Assembly: GCF_964656455.1 (NCBI RefSeq)
Contig: NC_135720.1
Coordinates: 53,966,598-54,030,597 of the forward strand
Direction: 5' to 3'
Length of the DNA: 64,000 nt
Source: Halichoerus grypus
Taxonomy: Eukaryota > Chordata > Mammalia > Carnivora > Phocidae
Shown: positions 10,067-22,126 of the stretch, piece after piece
Position numbering within the stretch: the stretch's first letter is position 1
Layout: the number at the start of each line of letters is the position of its first letter
Position numbers and translations under genes: made by a program
Notes under the pieces: model-generated
What the model was told of the DNA's origin: nothing
Seen by the model: only the letters and a program-made list of their open reading frames with translations
Database searches by the model: none

Positions 10067-13000
10067 GGATCCAGGAATTGCACCCATGATTCTCCATAAA
10101 CATGGCAAGGAAGTTAGTTAATAAACACCAACTAACTTTTTTCAACTGCGGCAATAAATCGTTCAATTGGTGAAATGTCCACAAGTTCTGCTCAAAACAC
10201 CTTATGGATTGTTTAATTAGCAAACTCTTGCAACACTCAACAAATAGATATTGGCAAGTTAGAGAGACACAAGGTCCCTGAAGTATTAACTGTGCTGATA
10301 ATCTAATCTGCAGACTTTTCAAAGGGACACATACTCCATTTTTTTTTTTTAAGATTTCAGACCCTTCAATGACAAACATTTTCCATTTTAAATGTTCTAA
10401 CAAGTAAATAAAACATAAGATGTGCACAGACAACTAGTTATAATAGTGAACCAGGTTGTTAATCACACACTGAGCCCCAACTAGATTATTAAAATGTCCT
10501 ATGTATATAATAATGCCGGACATGTACGCATCTTCCTGGAATAATGAGAGCATTTTTTACATACATTTAAAACGAAATCAAAGAAAAAAATATTCTTCCA
10601 AAAACTAAGTCTTCTTTTTGTTTCACCAAACTGCAAAATAGGGTATTATCAGATAAACATTTAAGGTCCCCCGTCCAGTCTCCTACCAGCCAAAGTATAG
10701 GAAGGTTCACTTGGCAGTGATTTTTACCTGTTGAACAATCTTGGGTCATAACTCTGTGGCATGTTTTGAACCAAGAAGTGCTGAGTGGGAAGGGTCATCC
10801 TTTGCAACAACCTCTCCTGCAAAGTTACCAACACTCAGGGGAGGGGAACATTTTGGCTATGGTGAAGCGAGTCCTAACCCATTAATTGCAGGGAAACTCA
10901 TGGTGGAGCCAAGCTTAGAGGGAATGGTTTCCTTCCTTGGCTCAGATAATCCAGGACAGACCACACTAAGAAGTGCTGGTTAGTTGATGAAACCCAAGTC
11001 ATAAATCCATTAGCAGTGAGGATCATTTCAATACATTTGTTTCAAGGGTAATACCCAAGTGCCAGTATTCATGGTAGTGATATCTTAAATAAAATGGTGT
11101 GTATGAAAATGTCAAAACCTATCCTTTACTATGAATTAAAAATATATCTCCCCTTCATCAAAGGGTCAGTAAGTGGGGCATTTTTACTTATAAAAGAATA
11201 AAAAAAAAAGAATACATATGCAGTATTCCCATAAAGATAAATGAAATGTGTATCTTTTCTTGGCATAGAAAAGTTTGAAAAGCATTAAATCAAGCTTCTC
11301 TCTCCTTTCTCCTTAACAAGTACCGCTAGGATTCATTACCATCACCATAAAATAATTGATTAAGCTGCATGTAGCTATTCTTAGTTCTACCTGAAGAAGT
11401 TAAAACACACACAGTCCTTATCTTCTTAAAGCTTATATATTAATCTGACACTGATCCTCTTAGGCTGAAATGCTTAAGTCTTTCATATATTAATTTGTAA
11501 AGCACAAAAGAAAACATAACATTTATTGTTTAGTTGAAGAGCGATGCTTTTTATCCATGAAAAGGTCTTTTAAATACTTGACTTATTCTTGAAAGAAAAC
11601 CAAATACCACCAAAGACACGCTCCCCCACCATCCCAAAACACACACAATTCACAGTTAGTTTCAAGTGACAGACAGATACAGATAGACGGGAACAAGTAG
11701 CCATTTGATTTTCAATTTAGAGATAGAAGTATAGCCAGGCATACACACAAACGATTTAAAAATACTTGTAAGAAGAAAGAGGCAAATCATTTACTAGAAG
11801 TCCAAAGGCATTTAAAAACCCTTCTGTAAAATATCAGTTTGTACCTTCCTTCAGTTTTCTTTATCCATAACTATGTGAAACCTTTTAGATGATCTTGTTC
11901 TCTATTTGTCTGCTACAATCAAGTAATGACAGCTACCTCGGGACACCATCAGTCTTTGGGTCAGCCGCTTCATCCAGCAGTAGGCAGACTGATGCTGCAA
12001 GCAGATGACCTATGATCCAAGCATTTAGTCTCCATGAAAAAAAGAGACCAACCCAATGATCGTGCTCTGCAGTGAAACCCCAAAGGGGCTTTTATTCTGG
12101 AAGTTGTTACAAGTAGTTCATAACCTTTGTACTCTAGACACTCATTCAAACTACCTCACCACTCTGTAAACCAGGGGCTAAGGATGCTCAAAGGCATGAA
12201 CTTTCTACCCAGAGTATTGTAAACATTTGGGGGAGGCACAGAGCTACTGCTAAAATAAACCATAAAAAAGGACATTAGCCACGACACTTTTATTCAAGGA
12301 GCCTCTCTCAGTTCAGGGAACTCAGTTTACTTCAACCCTTTTACTCAAGAGCTAGGTTCCACTGAGGACAAGCAAGCACTTTAGATTACTGGCATTTTAA
12401 AGTTTTGTCAGCATCCTTAGGTGCTAATAAAAAGTATAGTTAAAAGAGCTAAAAGACTCAGGATGCAATAGAATAGTATATTTATGTATTTATAGTCTGG
12501 GTCTCAACGGTTTTTTCTATCCTTTTAATTGTAAACGAAACCTATAAAAACATATAAAGGGGAGAATATTATTCAAAAGAGATTACTTATTACTTAGTAT
12601 TTCTTCTTCATTCTAATTTGGATGTTTTAATTTCATTTTTGATTGAGTTTTAGCTTTCATTAAGAGATCTTCTATCAGGTCCAAAGATATTTTGATTACA
12701 AATTCAAATTAAATGATTTGATCCTACACTGCAAAAAGCTTTTTCTTCTTTGGGGAGAGAAGGAGAGTAGAGAAGAAGGAGGTCACCAATGCCAAGCTCA
12801 CTGACTATCCTCCCAAAACTGGTATAAATAAAGTCATCAGGGGAAGCAGGGAGTGAAATTGAGTTAACTGAATAAAATAAAAGACTAAATTTATTCTAAA
12901 ACTCATATTTAACTAAAGTAAAATTTTACCCTAAAAACTACTTTAAATTAAAAAGTAAAACTGTAGGAAATAATAATATAATTTTTAGGTTTTAATAACC

Positions 13001-13497
13001 TCTAGATGATGACTATGGGTTTTTTAAGTTATATAATGAAGACACACATAGTTAAGAAGTGTCTGGGGGCAAATCTGCCATCCCACTAAATGCATCATCA
13101 ACTGCCAACAAGGAGACAGTCTGTCTTCCAACAAAGGATCCAAAATAACTGAATTTAATACGCTGGACATTTTATTATGCCACAGTGTGATGAGGTAAAT
13201 TACATATTATTTAAATCAAGCTGATAATTATTTTTAGAATTGTTAGTTAAATGCAAAGCATATAAAAGTGTAACAGATATAAAAGGCATCTGTTAACTAG
13301 AAATTCAAGAAGACCATGCCTTTAACACAAATGATGTGGAAAATTTCCCATAGAGTAAAAAATATTGCCAAAATACTCATTTCACTTCAACGAATAAATG
13401 AGTATGTCTTAATCATGATAACCTCCAAGTCACTGGACCAAATTTTTACAGGTTTCCTTTGGTATATCTTATAATAAAAATGCCTTTGAACAATATT
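10067..13497. other. Unique, can-SINE-free A+T-rich stretch
   Basis: No recognisable transposon and no convincing gene. The 144-codon minus-strand frame at 9999-10433 runs out of the SINE tail into unique DNA and carries no motif I know. Around 10100-10330 there are several TAAT/ATTA and CAAT-type motifs (tttaattagc, gctgataatctaatctg), so a regulatory element is possible. Confidence 0.45.
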
Positions 13498-13509
13498 TAT
13501 CATAGCTGA

Positions 13510-13806
13510 TTTTTTAGATGTGGTAAAATACACATAAAATTTAGCATTTTAATCATTTTTTAAGAGTTCAGTTAAGTGGCATGAAATACATTCACATTGT
13601 TGTGCAACTATCACCATCCACTTCCAGAAATTTTTCATCATCCTCAAACTCATTAAACAGCTCCTCATTCCTTCCTACCCCCTAGTCCTTGGTAACTTCC
13701 CTTCTGTTTACTGTTTCTTTAAATTGGACTATTTCAGGTTCCAAGTATGAGTGGAATCATATAATATTTATCCTTTGGTGTCTGGCTTATTTCACTGAGC
13801 ATAAGG
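13510..13806 (-). mobile_element. Old L1 3' region, antisense
   Basis: It closely follows the complement of an L1M 3' untranslated region: 'gtggtaaaatacacataaaattta', 'cattcacattgttgtgcaactatcaccatcca', 'gtggaatcatataatatttatcctttggtgtctggcttatttcactgagcataa'. No poly-A end is preserved and no target duplication was found. Confidence 0.75.
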
Positions 13807-15569
13807 TTAATTCTTTTTTTAAAAAATGAGGAAATCTTACTTATCCAATTTATATATGAAAAAAGAAAACAAACATGTTACCTGGAAAATATAAAGGCAA
13901 CACCATTCTGAAGATACAGCATAACCACCATTGGCTACCCACTCACCTTTTCAAAAATAATTTTTGCCTTTTATAAAGAAAATTCAAGTTTCAGCATCAT
14001 TTCCCCTTGAAGGGCTCAGACTTCAGAATCTTCCTGGACAAGCCATGTTGTGATCTACTTCTCTCGCCTGGAAAAGAAAGTTATGCCAGCTATCCTAAGC
14101 AACCCTTTGCTGCACCACACACCTGTTCAGACAACAGGTCAGTTAAACAAGCAAAATAACAGCTGAGAAAGCCAGGTCAGCTACCCTATGATCTGAAAGA
14201 CATTTGCAGAACCAGTCCCCCTTCTCTGGCTTCTTTATGTGAAAATAGCAGTTGAAGTAACATGATTCCTTCCCTTCCTGTTTGAAGAGACAGTGAAAGC
14301 CCTCCCGCCGAGAGTCCACTCTCTTAAGTCTGGGGAAGAGGCCTCCTCAATCCTCCAGCTTAGTCCATAAGCCTGGGTCTACAGGGGAAAGAAGATCCAT
14401 TCCACTGTGGTTATGTTTGTTTAAGGAGCCAGGTCCAACTCAAAGAGTTAACGATTAACAAGAGCCATAATACATGTCACATTTTCTTGTTGCCATGCTT
14501 TTTACTCCTAGGCATAATTAAGGAGACGTTTTGCTTTCTGAGCTTTCTTAAGCTTCTCTTGAGTTGGGCTCAAAGAATCTGAACGCAAAAAATACACGAA
14601 CTAAATGGATAACATTATGGACTTATGACAGGTGAAATCTGACTTTCCTAGGAAGAATTTTTTTTTGAAACTGATACACTACAGTTACAGCAGCAAGACA
14701 ACCAATCAGGTGGAAAGATTTTATGAGCATACTTCTTCCAAATATGTTTTATAAAATTTTCTCCAAGTACAACTTATTATTAGATTATAAGTAAAAAAGT
14801 ACATAAAAGGACATGACTTTTTAAAATGTTCTCCTTTACTTGTAACTTCTGAATAGTGTTTTTCTTAATCCCTTAGGTGTGAGTATATTGGTTTGCTTTA
14901 TTTTACCTCAAGGAAGAAAAAAGAAAGGATGAATGACCAAAATATCCACCTAAGTACTAGCTCATACAAAACATGTTTTTGAAGGTATAACTCTAAGACA
15001 TCTAGTGCACAAAATTAACAAAGTCTATCAGAGCCTTTTGTTGAGAGGGAAATTTTGTCTTGGTAGGTGAAATGGATGAAGGCAGAAAACCTAGCAGGCC
15101 TAGAAACGTGACAGCTCAAGAATATACATTATTATGAAATAATCTCATCTGTTTTTGCAATCAATCAACCAGACAATCAATCAATAAAGCTTAAAAAGAA
15201 CCTCAACACCTTAAATCCTAAAGTACTATAAATAACCCTGGATAAAAACAAAATCTCTATGTGCAATAACTCTCTTTTAAGCTTTCATTTTAATTTTAGT
15301 CAAGCTTTTCTGGTGCTCTCTTAAGATCACACAATTTTTGAATGCTCTATGGAACCTTAGAGATAATGTAGAATAGTATAACAGTATCCAAACGGCTTTT
15401 TTTTTTTTTTTAGTGGAACTACCACTAATTATCTTTCTTTTCTTCCACTAAACCTACTGAAATCTTAAGTAATCTGCACAAATAAAATAGATAAAAGAAA
15501 AAAGCTGGTTGGGAGGTAACCTGGGGATCCAAGGCCCATGCTTGAGAACCACTGTCTGTCAGTCCAATC
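13807..15569. other. Unique A+T-rich DNA, no gene seen
   Basis: No transposon recognised. A 15-bp oligo-T run at 15397-15411 has no SINE body attached. The G+C content is modestly higher around 14030-14450, but CpG is sparse, so this is not an island. Confidence 0.45.
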
Positions 15570-15712
15570 CCCTCATTTTACAGAAGTGGAAACAGAGGTC
15601 CAATAAAGTCGGGTGACTTCTCCAAATTCATATTGCACCAGCCTCGGAGTTGAGACTAGTATGCAAGCTCCTTACTCAGTGCCTACATCACTCTCTACCA
15701 AATCTTAATGTT
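15570..15712 (+). repeat. MIR fragment
   Basis: 'cccctcattttacagaagtggaaacagaggtccaataaag ... gggtgacttctccaaattcatattgcaccagcctcggagttgagactagtatgcaagctcctta' follows the MIR core and 3' part in order. Confidence 0.7.
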
Positions 15713-15929
15713 TTGGAATTTCAAATAATTTATTATTTTGCACTTGTAGGAGAACTGAAGAAGCGGCACAAAGCTTAGTGGAAGGCAGGAATGTGTGTTT
15801 GAAATTCCTGATCACCTAAATTTGGGTTCTTAGGCCAAAGAGACGAGAAATAAAGAAAAACGGAGAAACAGGGAAAGGAAGAACCAAACTGAAATCAAGG
15901 GTAAAAGAAGCCACTCATCATTCTTTCCT

Positions 15930-16450
15930 ATATTCATTCATTCAGTGAAGTTACTACAGACATGGCACCAAGTACTGAGAAAGATGCCAAGATAAATTAG
16001 GACATTGTTTCTGAGCACAAGGTTCCAGTTTGGCATAGTATGTGCATGTGCACGCAGTTCTAGGCAGGCTGTGATAGATGCCACGAAACTGACCCAGGAG
16101 AGGCAAAGAGGAGGAGGGGAAAGAGCAATCAGGGCAGGGTGCTGGAGGTGTCATCTGAGCTGAGCCGCCAAGCATATGGTGGGGGATGGCAGCACCAAGG
16201 AAGGATCCCAGCAGCCGCAGCTGGGCGAACAAAGGTGGAAAGAAAGCAGTTCTCTCTCCCATCCACACTGGCTAAAACGAAGGACTCTTACACAGTTGTG
16301 AGAAGTATGTCTGGAAAAGTTACTTTGAGCAGAACTTTGAAGCTGATCCTACTCTGTGGTGTGGTGAAGAGAAAGGGGTTCGGGGTAGGGAGAAGAGAGG
16401 TAGCCAGGAGACAAAGTAGAGACCAAGGCTTCAGACTGGGGTACAGGACT
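15930..16450 (-). mobile_element. L2 3' region, antisense
   Basis: It starts 'tattcattcattcagtgaag', the complement of the (TGAA)n L2 terminus, and continues with 'accaagtactgagaaagatgccaagataaa'. Later phrases such as 'actttgagcagaactttgaagctgat' match complementary L2. Both ORFs here (104 codons minus, 106 codons plus) lie in or across this dead repeat. Confidence 0.55.
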
Positions 16451-19080
16451 GGGCAGTGAGGGATAGGAAGTGTCTATTTACTAAAGGGATGAATGGAAAA
16501 CACATCCTTACAGAAATTAAGATGCATAAGATCAGGTCAGCCATCCAAGGGCTGTTGGTAAAAGGAAGCCATAGATTTCAACATTTGTTGACAAGCTTTA
16601 TAAAAACTATAAAAACTGTGGAAGTGGCAGAATCAGCTTTCAGGGGTGCACCTAGTTTGCTTCCTAAGGTCAGTTTCTTTACAACGTAACTCCCCCTTCT
16701 CCATACTTCGCTGCCTCCAAAAGTGCTGACATAAAGTTGGAAAGCCTTCCCCTCATATTTAGAGTAAAGCGCTTGAAAATACTAAGGAATGGAAAAGGTT
16801 AATTCTGAAGCAAGAGAAAAGTAACACCAAGGAAAGAGAAAAGTCTTCCCCCACCTTGCTGGCCTTCAATATTCCATAAAACACATTTTTCTCCTGATAA
16901 GACCCTGTGCTGACCAGGCAACCGCACTTTACTGTGGGTTCACTAACTGAACTAAGCTGTCTTTTTCAAGGATATCAGTGCAACCAGAAGAGCCATAAAA
17001 TTGTGAAATTTCGAGAAAAGGGGGCTAAGTCAAACAGAGGCTTGGCTTCGCCTGATCTGTCCAGGTGTGGACAGAGCTAAGCTGCTGACATCAGGATAAT
17101 GCAGTGTGGTCGGTTCTGAGCGCGTGTGTCCTGCCATCCCCACTCATGCATTGCTTCTGCTAGAGATGTTGCTGTTGACAGGTGCAGTGCGCATGCCACC
17201 AGAAGTCTGGAAAAGGGAGAGGAGCTTTTCCAAATTCTAGTCACTCATACGAAATAAAATATAAACAAAGGCATAACACTCATTTGCTCTTGCCATCATG
17301 TTTTAGAATTTCTGGCATAAGCTGTTTAAGAAGTGCCAAATCTGAAGTTTTACAGCTAAAAAAAAAGACTATCCCTCTACTTTGAATGTATTTATTAAAA
17401 TGTCCCAGACTCTAAGAACTGTGTAGTTCATATAGGGGCCCCAGCATTTTAGCCCTGGAGAAGACCAAGGACCAGAGAGGTATGGGGTGTGCTCTCACTT
17501 GTCTGATCAACAGTGAAAACTGACAACTCTCCAGGTTTCTCAACTTCTGGCTCTTAATCTTTCCGTTACCATAATGGTTTTCTTATTAGTCTGTAAAATT
17601 TTAGTGAAAGGCGATGTAATTCTTATTCCTTTGGCGCAACCACTGGAGAGACTGCAGCAAAATGGACCTCTGAAGATAAGGCTGACAGGAGAGGGAACTG
17701 CAGTGGTGATCCTAATACACATTTTCCCCCTGGAAAGTCCCAATCGACTTCCTTTAACAAAGTCTTTGTATCTTAACTCTTGTGTGATCAGCTAAGCCAC
17801 ACACAATGAAAAGAAAATATGCAATTCTCAGTGTACCTTTTGACCTACCCTCCATGTGTCTGTCTGCCTCTCTATGGGCATTTCCACCGAAGACCTATTT
17901 CACTGCTAAAGACCATTTTAAAAATGTACTAAGCCAATAAAACCCAACTTAACAACTTCTCTTACTGCCCTCAAAAACTAACAAAATGGCATAGAATTAA
18001 ATTGCTAAGCTGTGACTAAAAATGAGGGGTACACAACACCTAGTACTTACAATTAAGGAAACAAATTAAGATTCCAAATTCTTCCCTCACCTCCATCAGT
18101 TATTCTTTTTCCTTTCCTGGTATTTCTGATATAGGTGTTGGCAGAGAAACCAAAATAGATACAATACAGAAGAATTACGAAGACCCACAACACTTGGTGC
18201 TGTGTATTTATTAGTCTGTTAAAAAACCAGGAGAGATCATCTGAGTCACTTCATATGGTGATCATCCATCTCTTAAGGGAGTCTTGCTTTTCAAACTTCT
18301 TAATCGGTAAAGAAGTGAAAAATACCTGTGACAATCTTATCTGAAATTTCAGAATAACTGTTATGAGGAAGAATGTCATCTTTCCTCCAAAGGAAAGAAT
18401 GTATTCTCAGGGTACAATGAGAGAAGCTCAGAGAATTTCTTAACCCTGAATTTATTTGTCCTTTGTTTCTTTTTAATTCAGCTCGAAAAAGACTCTCTCC
18501 CACTGCTGATGAAATACTCACTTTTCCACTCAAGCAGCCTGGAATTCTCCCCCGCGGGCCTCTGGAAAGGCTGCCCCTGAGCAGCGCTCTCCTCAGTGCG
18601 GCGTGTGGCCAGGAAGAAGCCACTTGGTGCTCTGAGCCCAGAATGTGGATCTGCAAAAGAGGCCTGTGTCAACAGCCCTATCGGGGATGATCACATGACA
18701 TGGCCTTTGTCTCCTTCCTGCCGGTGTATCAGTGGTCATGGCCAAAGACTGCGACAGGGGATTGCCAGGGGATGAAAAATGCTTCGTCTGTCTTCTAGCT
18801 GTCAAAGGAAGACAAGCAGCCTCTGCCAGCCACTGCCTTCCATCACAGCCAAGAAAGGACCTGCTTCTCCCATCTGAATGGTTCAGGACATGCCAGGAAC
18901 TAGAGATGCAGGGAACTAGATCTGCAGCCAAGAACCCACGAACCTTATTCCATGGAAATGAAAGACAAGTTGCTTTGACCACCGTGGAGACCAACCACCT
19001 CCTTCCACTGAAAGCTAACCCCACCTTGGCGGTGACTGCCTCCCCTCCCCCCAGGCACCCCACTCCCTTCTACTCCGGCT
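16451..19080. other. Unique DNA, several chance ORFs, no gene identified
   Basis: No can-SINE or clear LINE. Overlapping ORFs occur on both strands at 18300-19109 (118, 156 and 125 codons) in a patch of near-50% G+C. Their mutual overlap and lack of motifs argue against coding, although this patch would be the first place to look for an unrecognised exon. Confidence 0.4.
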
Positions 19081-19170
19081 TGAGTATCAGGCTAATCAGT
19101 TTGATCTGACAGATTTTAATTACATTAATTAGGGCTGTTCTAAATAGGTCTGATTAGCATCCTACCAAGG
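19081..19170. promoter_or_regulatory. Candidate regulatory element: cluster of TAAT cores
   Basis: Within 90 bp there are gctaatcagt, ttttaattac, attaattagg and ctgattagca, that is, at least five TAAT/ATTA homeodomain cores, two of them palindromic TAATTA-type, with TGAC beside them. The density is above that of the surrounding DNA. The function is inferred; no conservation test was possible. Confidence 0.35.
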
Positions 19171-19171
19171 G

Positions 19172-19198
19172 GTGTGTGGGTGGGTGTGTGTGTGTGTC
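19172..19198. repeat. (GT)n-type low-complexity tract
   Basis: GGTGTGTGGGTGGGTGTGTG then more TG units; an impure microsatellite directly following the TAAT cluster. Confidence 0.9.
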
Positions 19199-20781
19199 TC
19201 TGCTCTAAAGGAGCTCTACTAAAATCAGGACTAGTACTGTCTCTCCCTCTAACAATGGTGGGTTTTTTTTGTTTTGTTTTGTTTTTCTGCCTTGCTCAAG
19301 GTAAATAATCAGACAATTGGTGGAACTGGGTGTGAGAGTGTATTTTATAATAAAATCACCCAGGAGGATCTGAAGTAGGCTCTGCTGCTATCTTGTGAGC
19401 CCAAGTGGGTGAGAAGAGATGGTTATTTAGAACATTTGTCTGCAGGACAAACATTGGTTTTGTTTAGCCTTTGCCTAGGAAACACTACATTTAGTTTGAG
19501 TTTTAAAAATCCAAATTCTTCTAAATTTTCCCCTATGCCCTCATCAGACTGAAGCATGAAGAAATAGATTATTTCCTCTCTGCACTATTTTATCCATCAC
19601 ATCTTAGAGACAACCAATGATAGCTACACAAAAGCCAATGGAGACTTAGCCTTTGTCCCTCCATTGTTTCTGAGAATAAAAATACTTTGAATGTCAACAG
19701 GGTTTTTACTGAAAATATTTACTTTCAGCCACTAATAAAAGGGAAGAACATTAATTTCTGAGAACACTGGACAAAGATTAGCATGGCACGCACATTTAGC
19801 CTTGTTGATCATCTGTACTGAAATTACTGCTTTAAAATATGCTGTTTTGAATAAGCCACAATAAATGAGGGCATAGTTCCAGACACCAGGAAGAAAACCT
19901 GCCATACTAAATAAAGTTTGTTTGCTTTTTTAAACAGTCTAATACGAAACTGATTTTTTTTAACCACATATCTTAGGGAAAGCAGTAAAAGCGTGGACTT
20001 ACGACCCTTAATCCAAGTTTTGAATCCTACTGACATCCTATCTCCCTGCTGAAGCTTGTGCAATATACTTCTCTGGGGGTTAATGATGCTATTCTTGCTC
20101 ACCTGAGCAATGTCATGATTATGATGGTGCTTTCATGGGATAGTTCCTGAATCGGTTGAAATCTTGATAAGACAGCTGAGAAATCACATTTTCTAACCAC
20201 AGCGACTTACCAGGAAGATAAACGTAAAAAAAAATTTTTTTTAATCACTTAAAAATATATTCTAATGCCACTTTTTCCATTTGTAATATATCCAATTATC
20301 TTATCTTTAAGGGTCAACTGGATTTAACACGTCTAGTGATTTGGTTTTCTAGTCACTTTAAAGAGAAAGTGAAGTCTCTGAAGGTGTGTATATATTCACT
20401 TTTTTTTCCATTTTCAGGGAAAAAATCCCTCAGTAAAATTGATGTTTATTGCCTTTTGTTATCACCAGGTTCTCACCAGACATCAGTGCTCTTTCCTCCT
20501 TTCTGTGATCTTATGAGGTAACTAGGATATGCTTCAAGAAGGAACCTGATTTAACTTTGTCTTTGATGACTACCAAGCTTATACCTGGGCTCACCAATCC
20601 CAAGAATGGGGATGATTCATTAGTCACCTGCATGGGAAGTAGCAGGGATCCAAAACTTTTAGCTCTAGGTTTTTAATCCAATTTGGATCAGACAATTAAG
20701 AATTTCTAGGAAGAACTAATAAAAAAATGGAAGAAATTGAAAGCCAGAAACAGGTTATATAATTTGGTAGACACTGAACAG
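19199..20781. other. Unique A+T-rich DNA with small simple repeats
   Basis: It includes a (TTTTG)n tract at 19263-19287 and the possible U6-like remnant listed separately. A weak MIR-like stretch on minus may lie near 19990-20080. No gene is supported. Confidence 0.4.
19768..19800 (+). ncRNA. Possible U6 snRNA pseudogene fragment with internal deletion
   Basis: 'ggacaaagattagcatggcacgcacattta' shares AGATTAGCATGGC with the highly conserved U6 centre, followed by an ACGCA-ATT like piece that lies about 16 bases further on in real U6. Neither the U6 5' stem nor the terminal T-run is present. It could be a chance match. Confidence 0.3.
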
Positions 20782-20783
20782 TA

Positions 20784-21258
20784 CAGACATACCTCAGAGA
20801 TATTGCGGGTTCGGTACCAGACCACTGCAATAAAGCAAATATTGCAAGAAAGCAAGCCAAATGAATTCTTTGGTTTTCCAGTGTGTATAAAAGTTATGTT
20901 GACACTATCCTGTAGTCTGTTAAGTGTGCAATAGCATTTTATTTAAAAAAACAACATACATCCCTTAATTAAAGAAAAAAAAACGTTTATTGCTAATACA
21001 TGCCAACCATCATGTATTAGCTTTCAGGGAGTCATAATCACTGATCATAGGGCCACCCTAACAAATATGATAATAATGAAAAAGTTTGAAATATTGCGAA
21101 AATGACCAAAATGTGATACAGAGACGTGAAGTGAGCAAATGCTGTTGGAAAAATTGTGCCAATAGACTTGTTCAATGCAGGATTGCCACAGACCACCAAT
21201 TGGTAAAAAATGCAGTATCTGTGACGTGCAATAAAACAAATAAAGCAAACGATGTTAG
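20784..21258. mobile_element. Tigger1-type DNA transposon remnant, internally deleted
   Basis: The left end CAGACATACCTCAGAGATAT is the Tigger1 (pogo/Tc1-mariner) terminus and is followed by its 'tgcgggttcggtaccagaccactgcaataaagca' sequence. From about 21020 the sequence jumps to the other end ('gatcatagggccaccctaacaaatatgataataatgaaaaagtttgaaatattgcg'), so the transposase interior is missing. TA dinucleotides at 20782-20783 and 21259-21260 fit the TA target duplication. The right inverted repeat is decayed. It is non-coding; the ORFs across it are chance. Confidence 0.88.
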
Positions 21259-21771
21259 TACTGCTACATTGACCCCCAAATGTTTGCCCTGGAGACCATC
21301 TTATTTTATGCTTTGCAGCGAGGGTTAACTTTCGGTTCCTCTTGGCAATTAATACTCAGTGATTTGTTAAACAAACACACAACAACAACAACAAAAACAA
21401 CAAACAAGCAAACCTCCACACAATAACTTTGTGCCAAATTTTGCCTAGCATTCAATTTAATTACTTAATTACAACTTTAAAATCTTCCAAACAATTTAAA
21501 GGAAGAGAAATGAAGTTAGAGTCCTGTCAGCCAAACTTACAGAGTGTTAGCAACAGAATTTGGTGCAGGGAACAGAACAGAAAAAAAAGGTAGCAACAAA
21601 AAAGGAAAGGACCAAAAAAAAAAAAAAAAAAAAGCGGGGGAAAGTGGTTGGTGGGAGAAAAAAGAATTCAAAGCTTTTGCTTTCCAAAGAAACTGAGAAC
21701 TGTAAAACCAGTAGTAACTTTAAAAATACAGATACTGATATACATAGGCAAACAAATGTACCTGAGTGCAT
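21259..21771. other. Unique DNA with simple repeats
   Basis: A CAA-rich tract lies at about 21371-21405 and a pure A run at 21613-21633, the latter not attached to any SINE body. No gene is supported. Confidence 0.5.
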
Positions 21772-21843
21772 GGGTGCGTGTGCATGTGTGTGTGTGGGTG
21801 CATGTGCATGTGTGTGTGTGGGTGCGTGTGCATGTGTGTGTGT
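21772..21843. repeat. 24-bp tandem repeat, three units
   Basis: Three adjacent 24-bp units, GGGTGCGTGTGCATGTGTGT plus GTGT; the middle unit differs by one base (GCATG for GCGTG). The unit is a multiple of three, so frames stay open on both strands: the minus frame spells a His/Thr/Ala/Pro octapeptide three times and the plus frame a Val/Cys/Ala one. Confidence 0.95.
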
Positions 21844-21930
21844 GGAGAGAGGGAGAAAGGGACAGCAGGGGTGGGGATTAGGGCACAAAACCAACAAGGA
21901 AAGTACTAAAAGTAAGAAAAAGCCTTTCCT

Positions 21931-22126
21931 GGGGTTCCTGGGTGGCTCAGTCGTTAAGCGCCTGCCTTCGGCTCAGGTCATGGTCCCAGGGTCCTGGGAT
22001 TGAGCCCCGCATCGGGCTCCCTGCTCGGCGAGAAGTCTGCTTCTCCCTGTCCCACTCCCCCTGCTTGTGTTCCCTCTCTCGCTGTGTCTCTGTCAAATAA
22101 ATAAATTTAAAAAAAAAAAAAGAAAG
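21931..22126 (+). mobile_element. can-SINE with 13-bp target duplication
   Basis: Head GGGGTTCCTGGGTGGCTCAG, tail AAATAAATAAATTT plus oligo-A and GAAAG. The duplication AAAAGCCTTTCCT lies at 21918-21930 and 22127-22139, with a perfect match. Confidence 0.95.

Noticed and set aside
9999..10433. 144-codon minus-strand ORF
   Set aside because: Its end runs into the can-SINE CT-rich part (Glu/Arg run), and the remainder has no motif or repeat-protein similarity I recognise.
15397..15411. Oligo-T run as an antisense SINE tail
   Set aside because: No SINE body follows in either direction.
18300..19109. Overlapping ORFs of 118, 156 and 125 codons on both strands
   Set aside because: They overlap each other on opposite strands, have no recognised domain, no splice or initiation context, and lie in a patch of slightly higher G+C where chance ORFs are longer.
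21547..22003. Minus 116- and plus 147-codon ORFs with repeated octapeptides
   Set aside because: Generated by the 24-bp tandem repeat, an A-run and the can-SINE head; no gene context.
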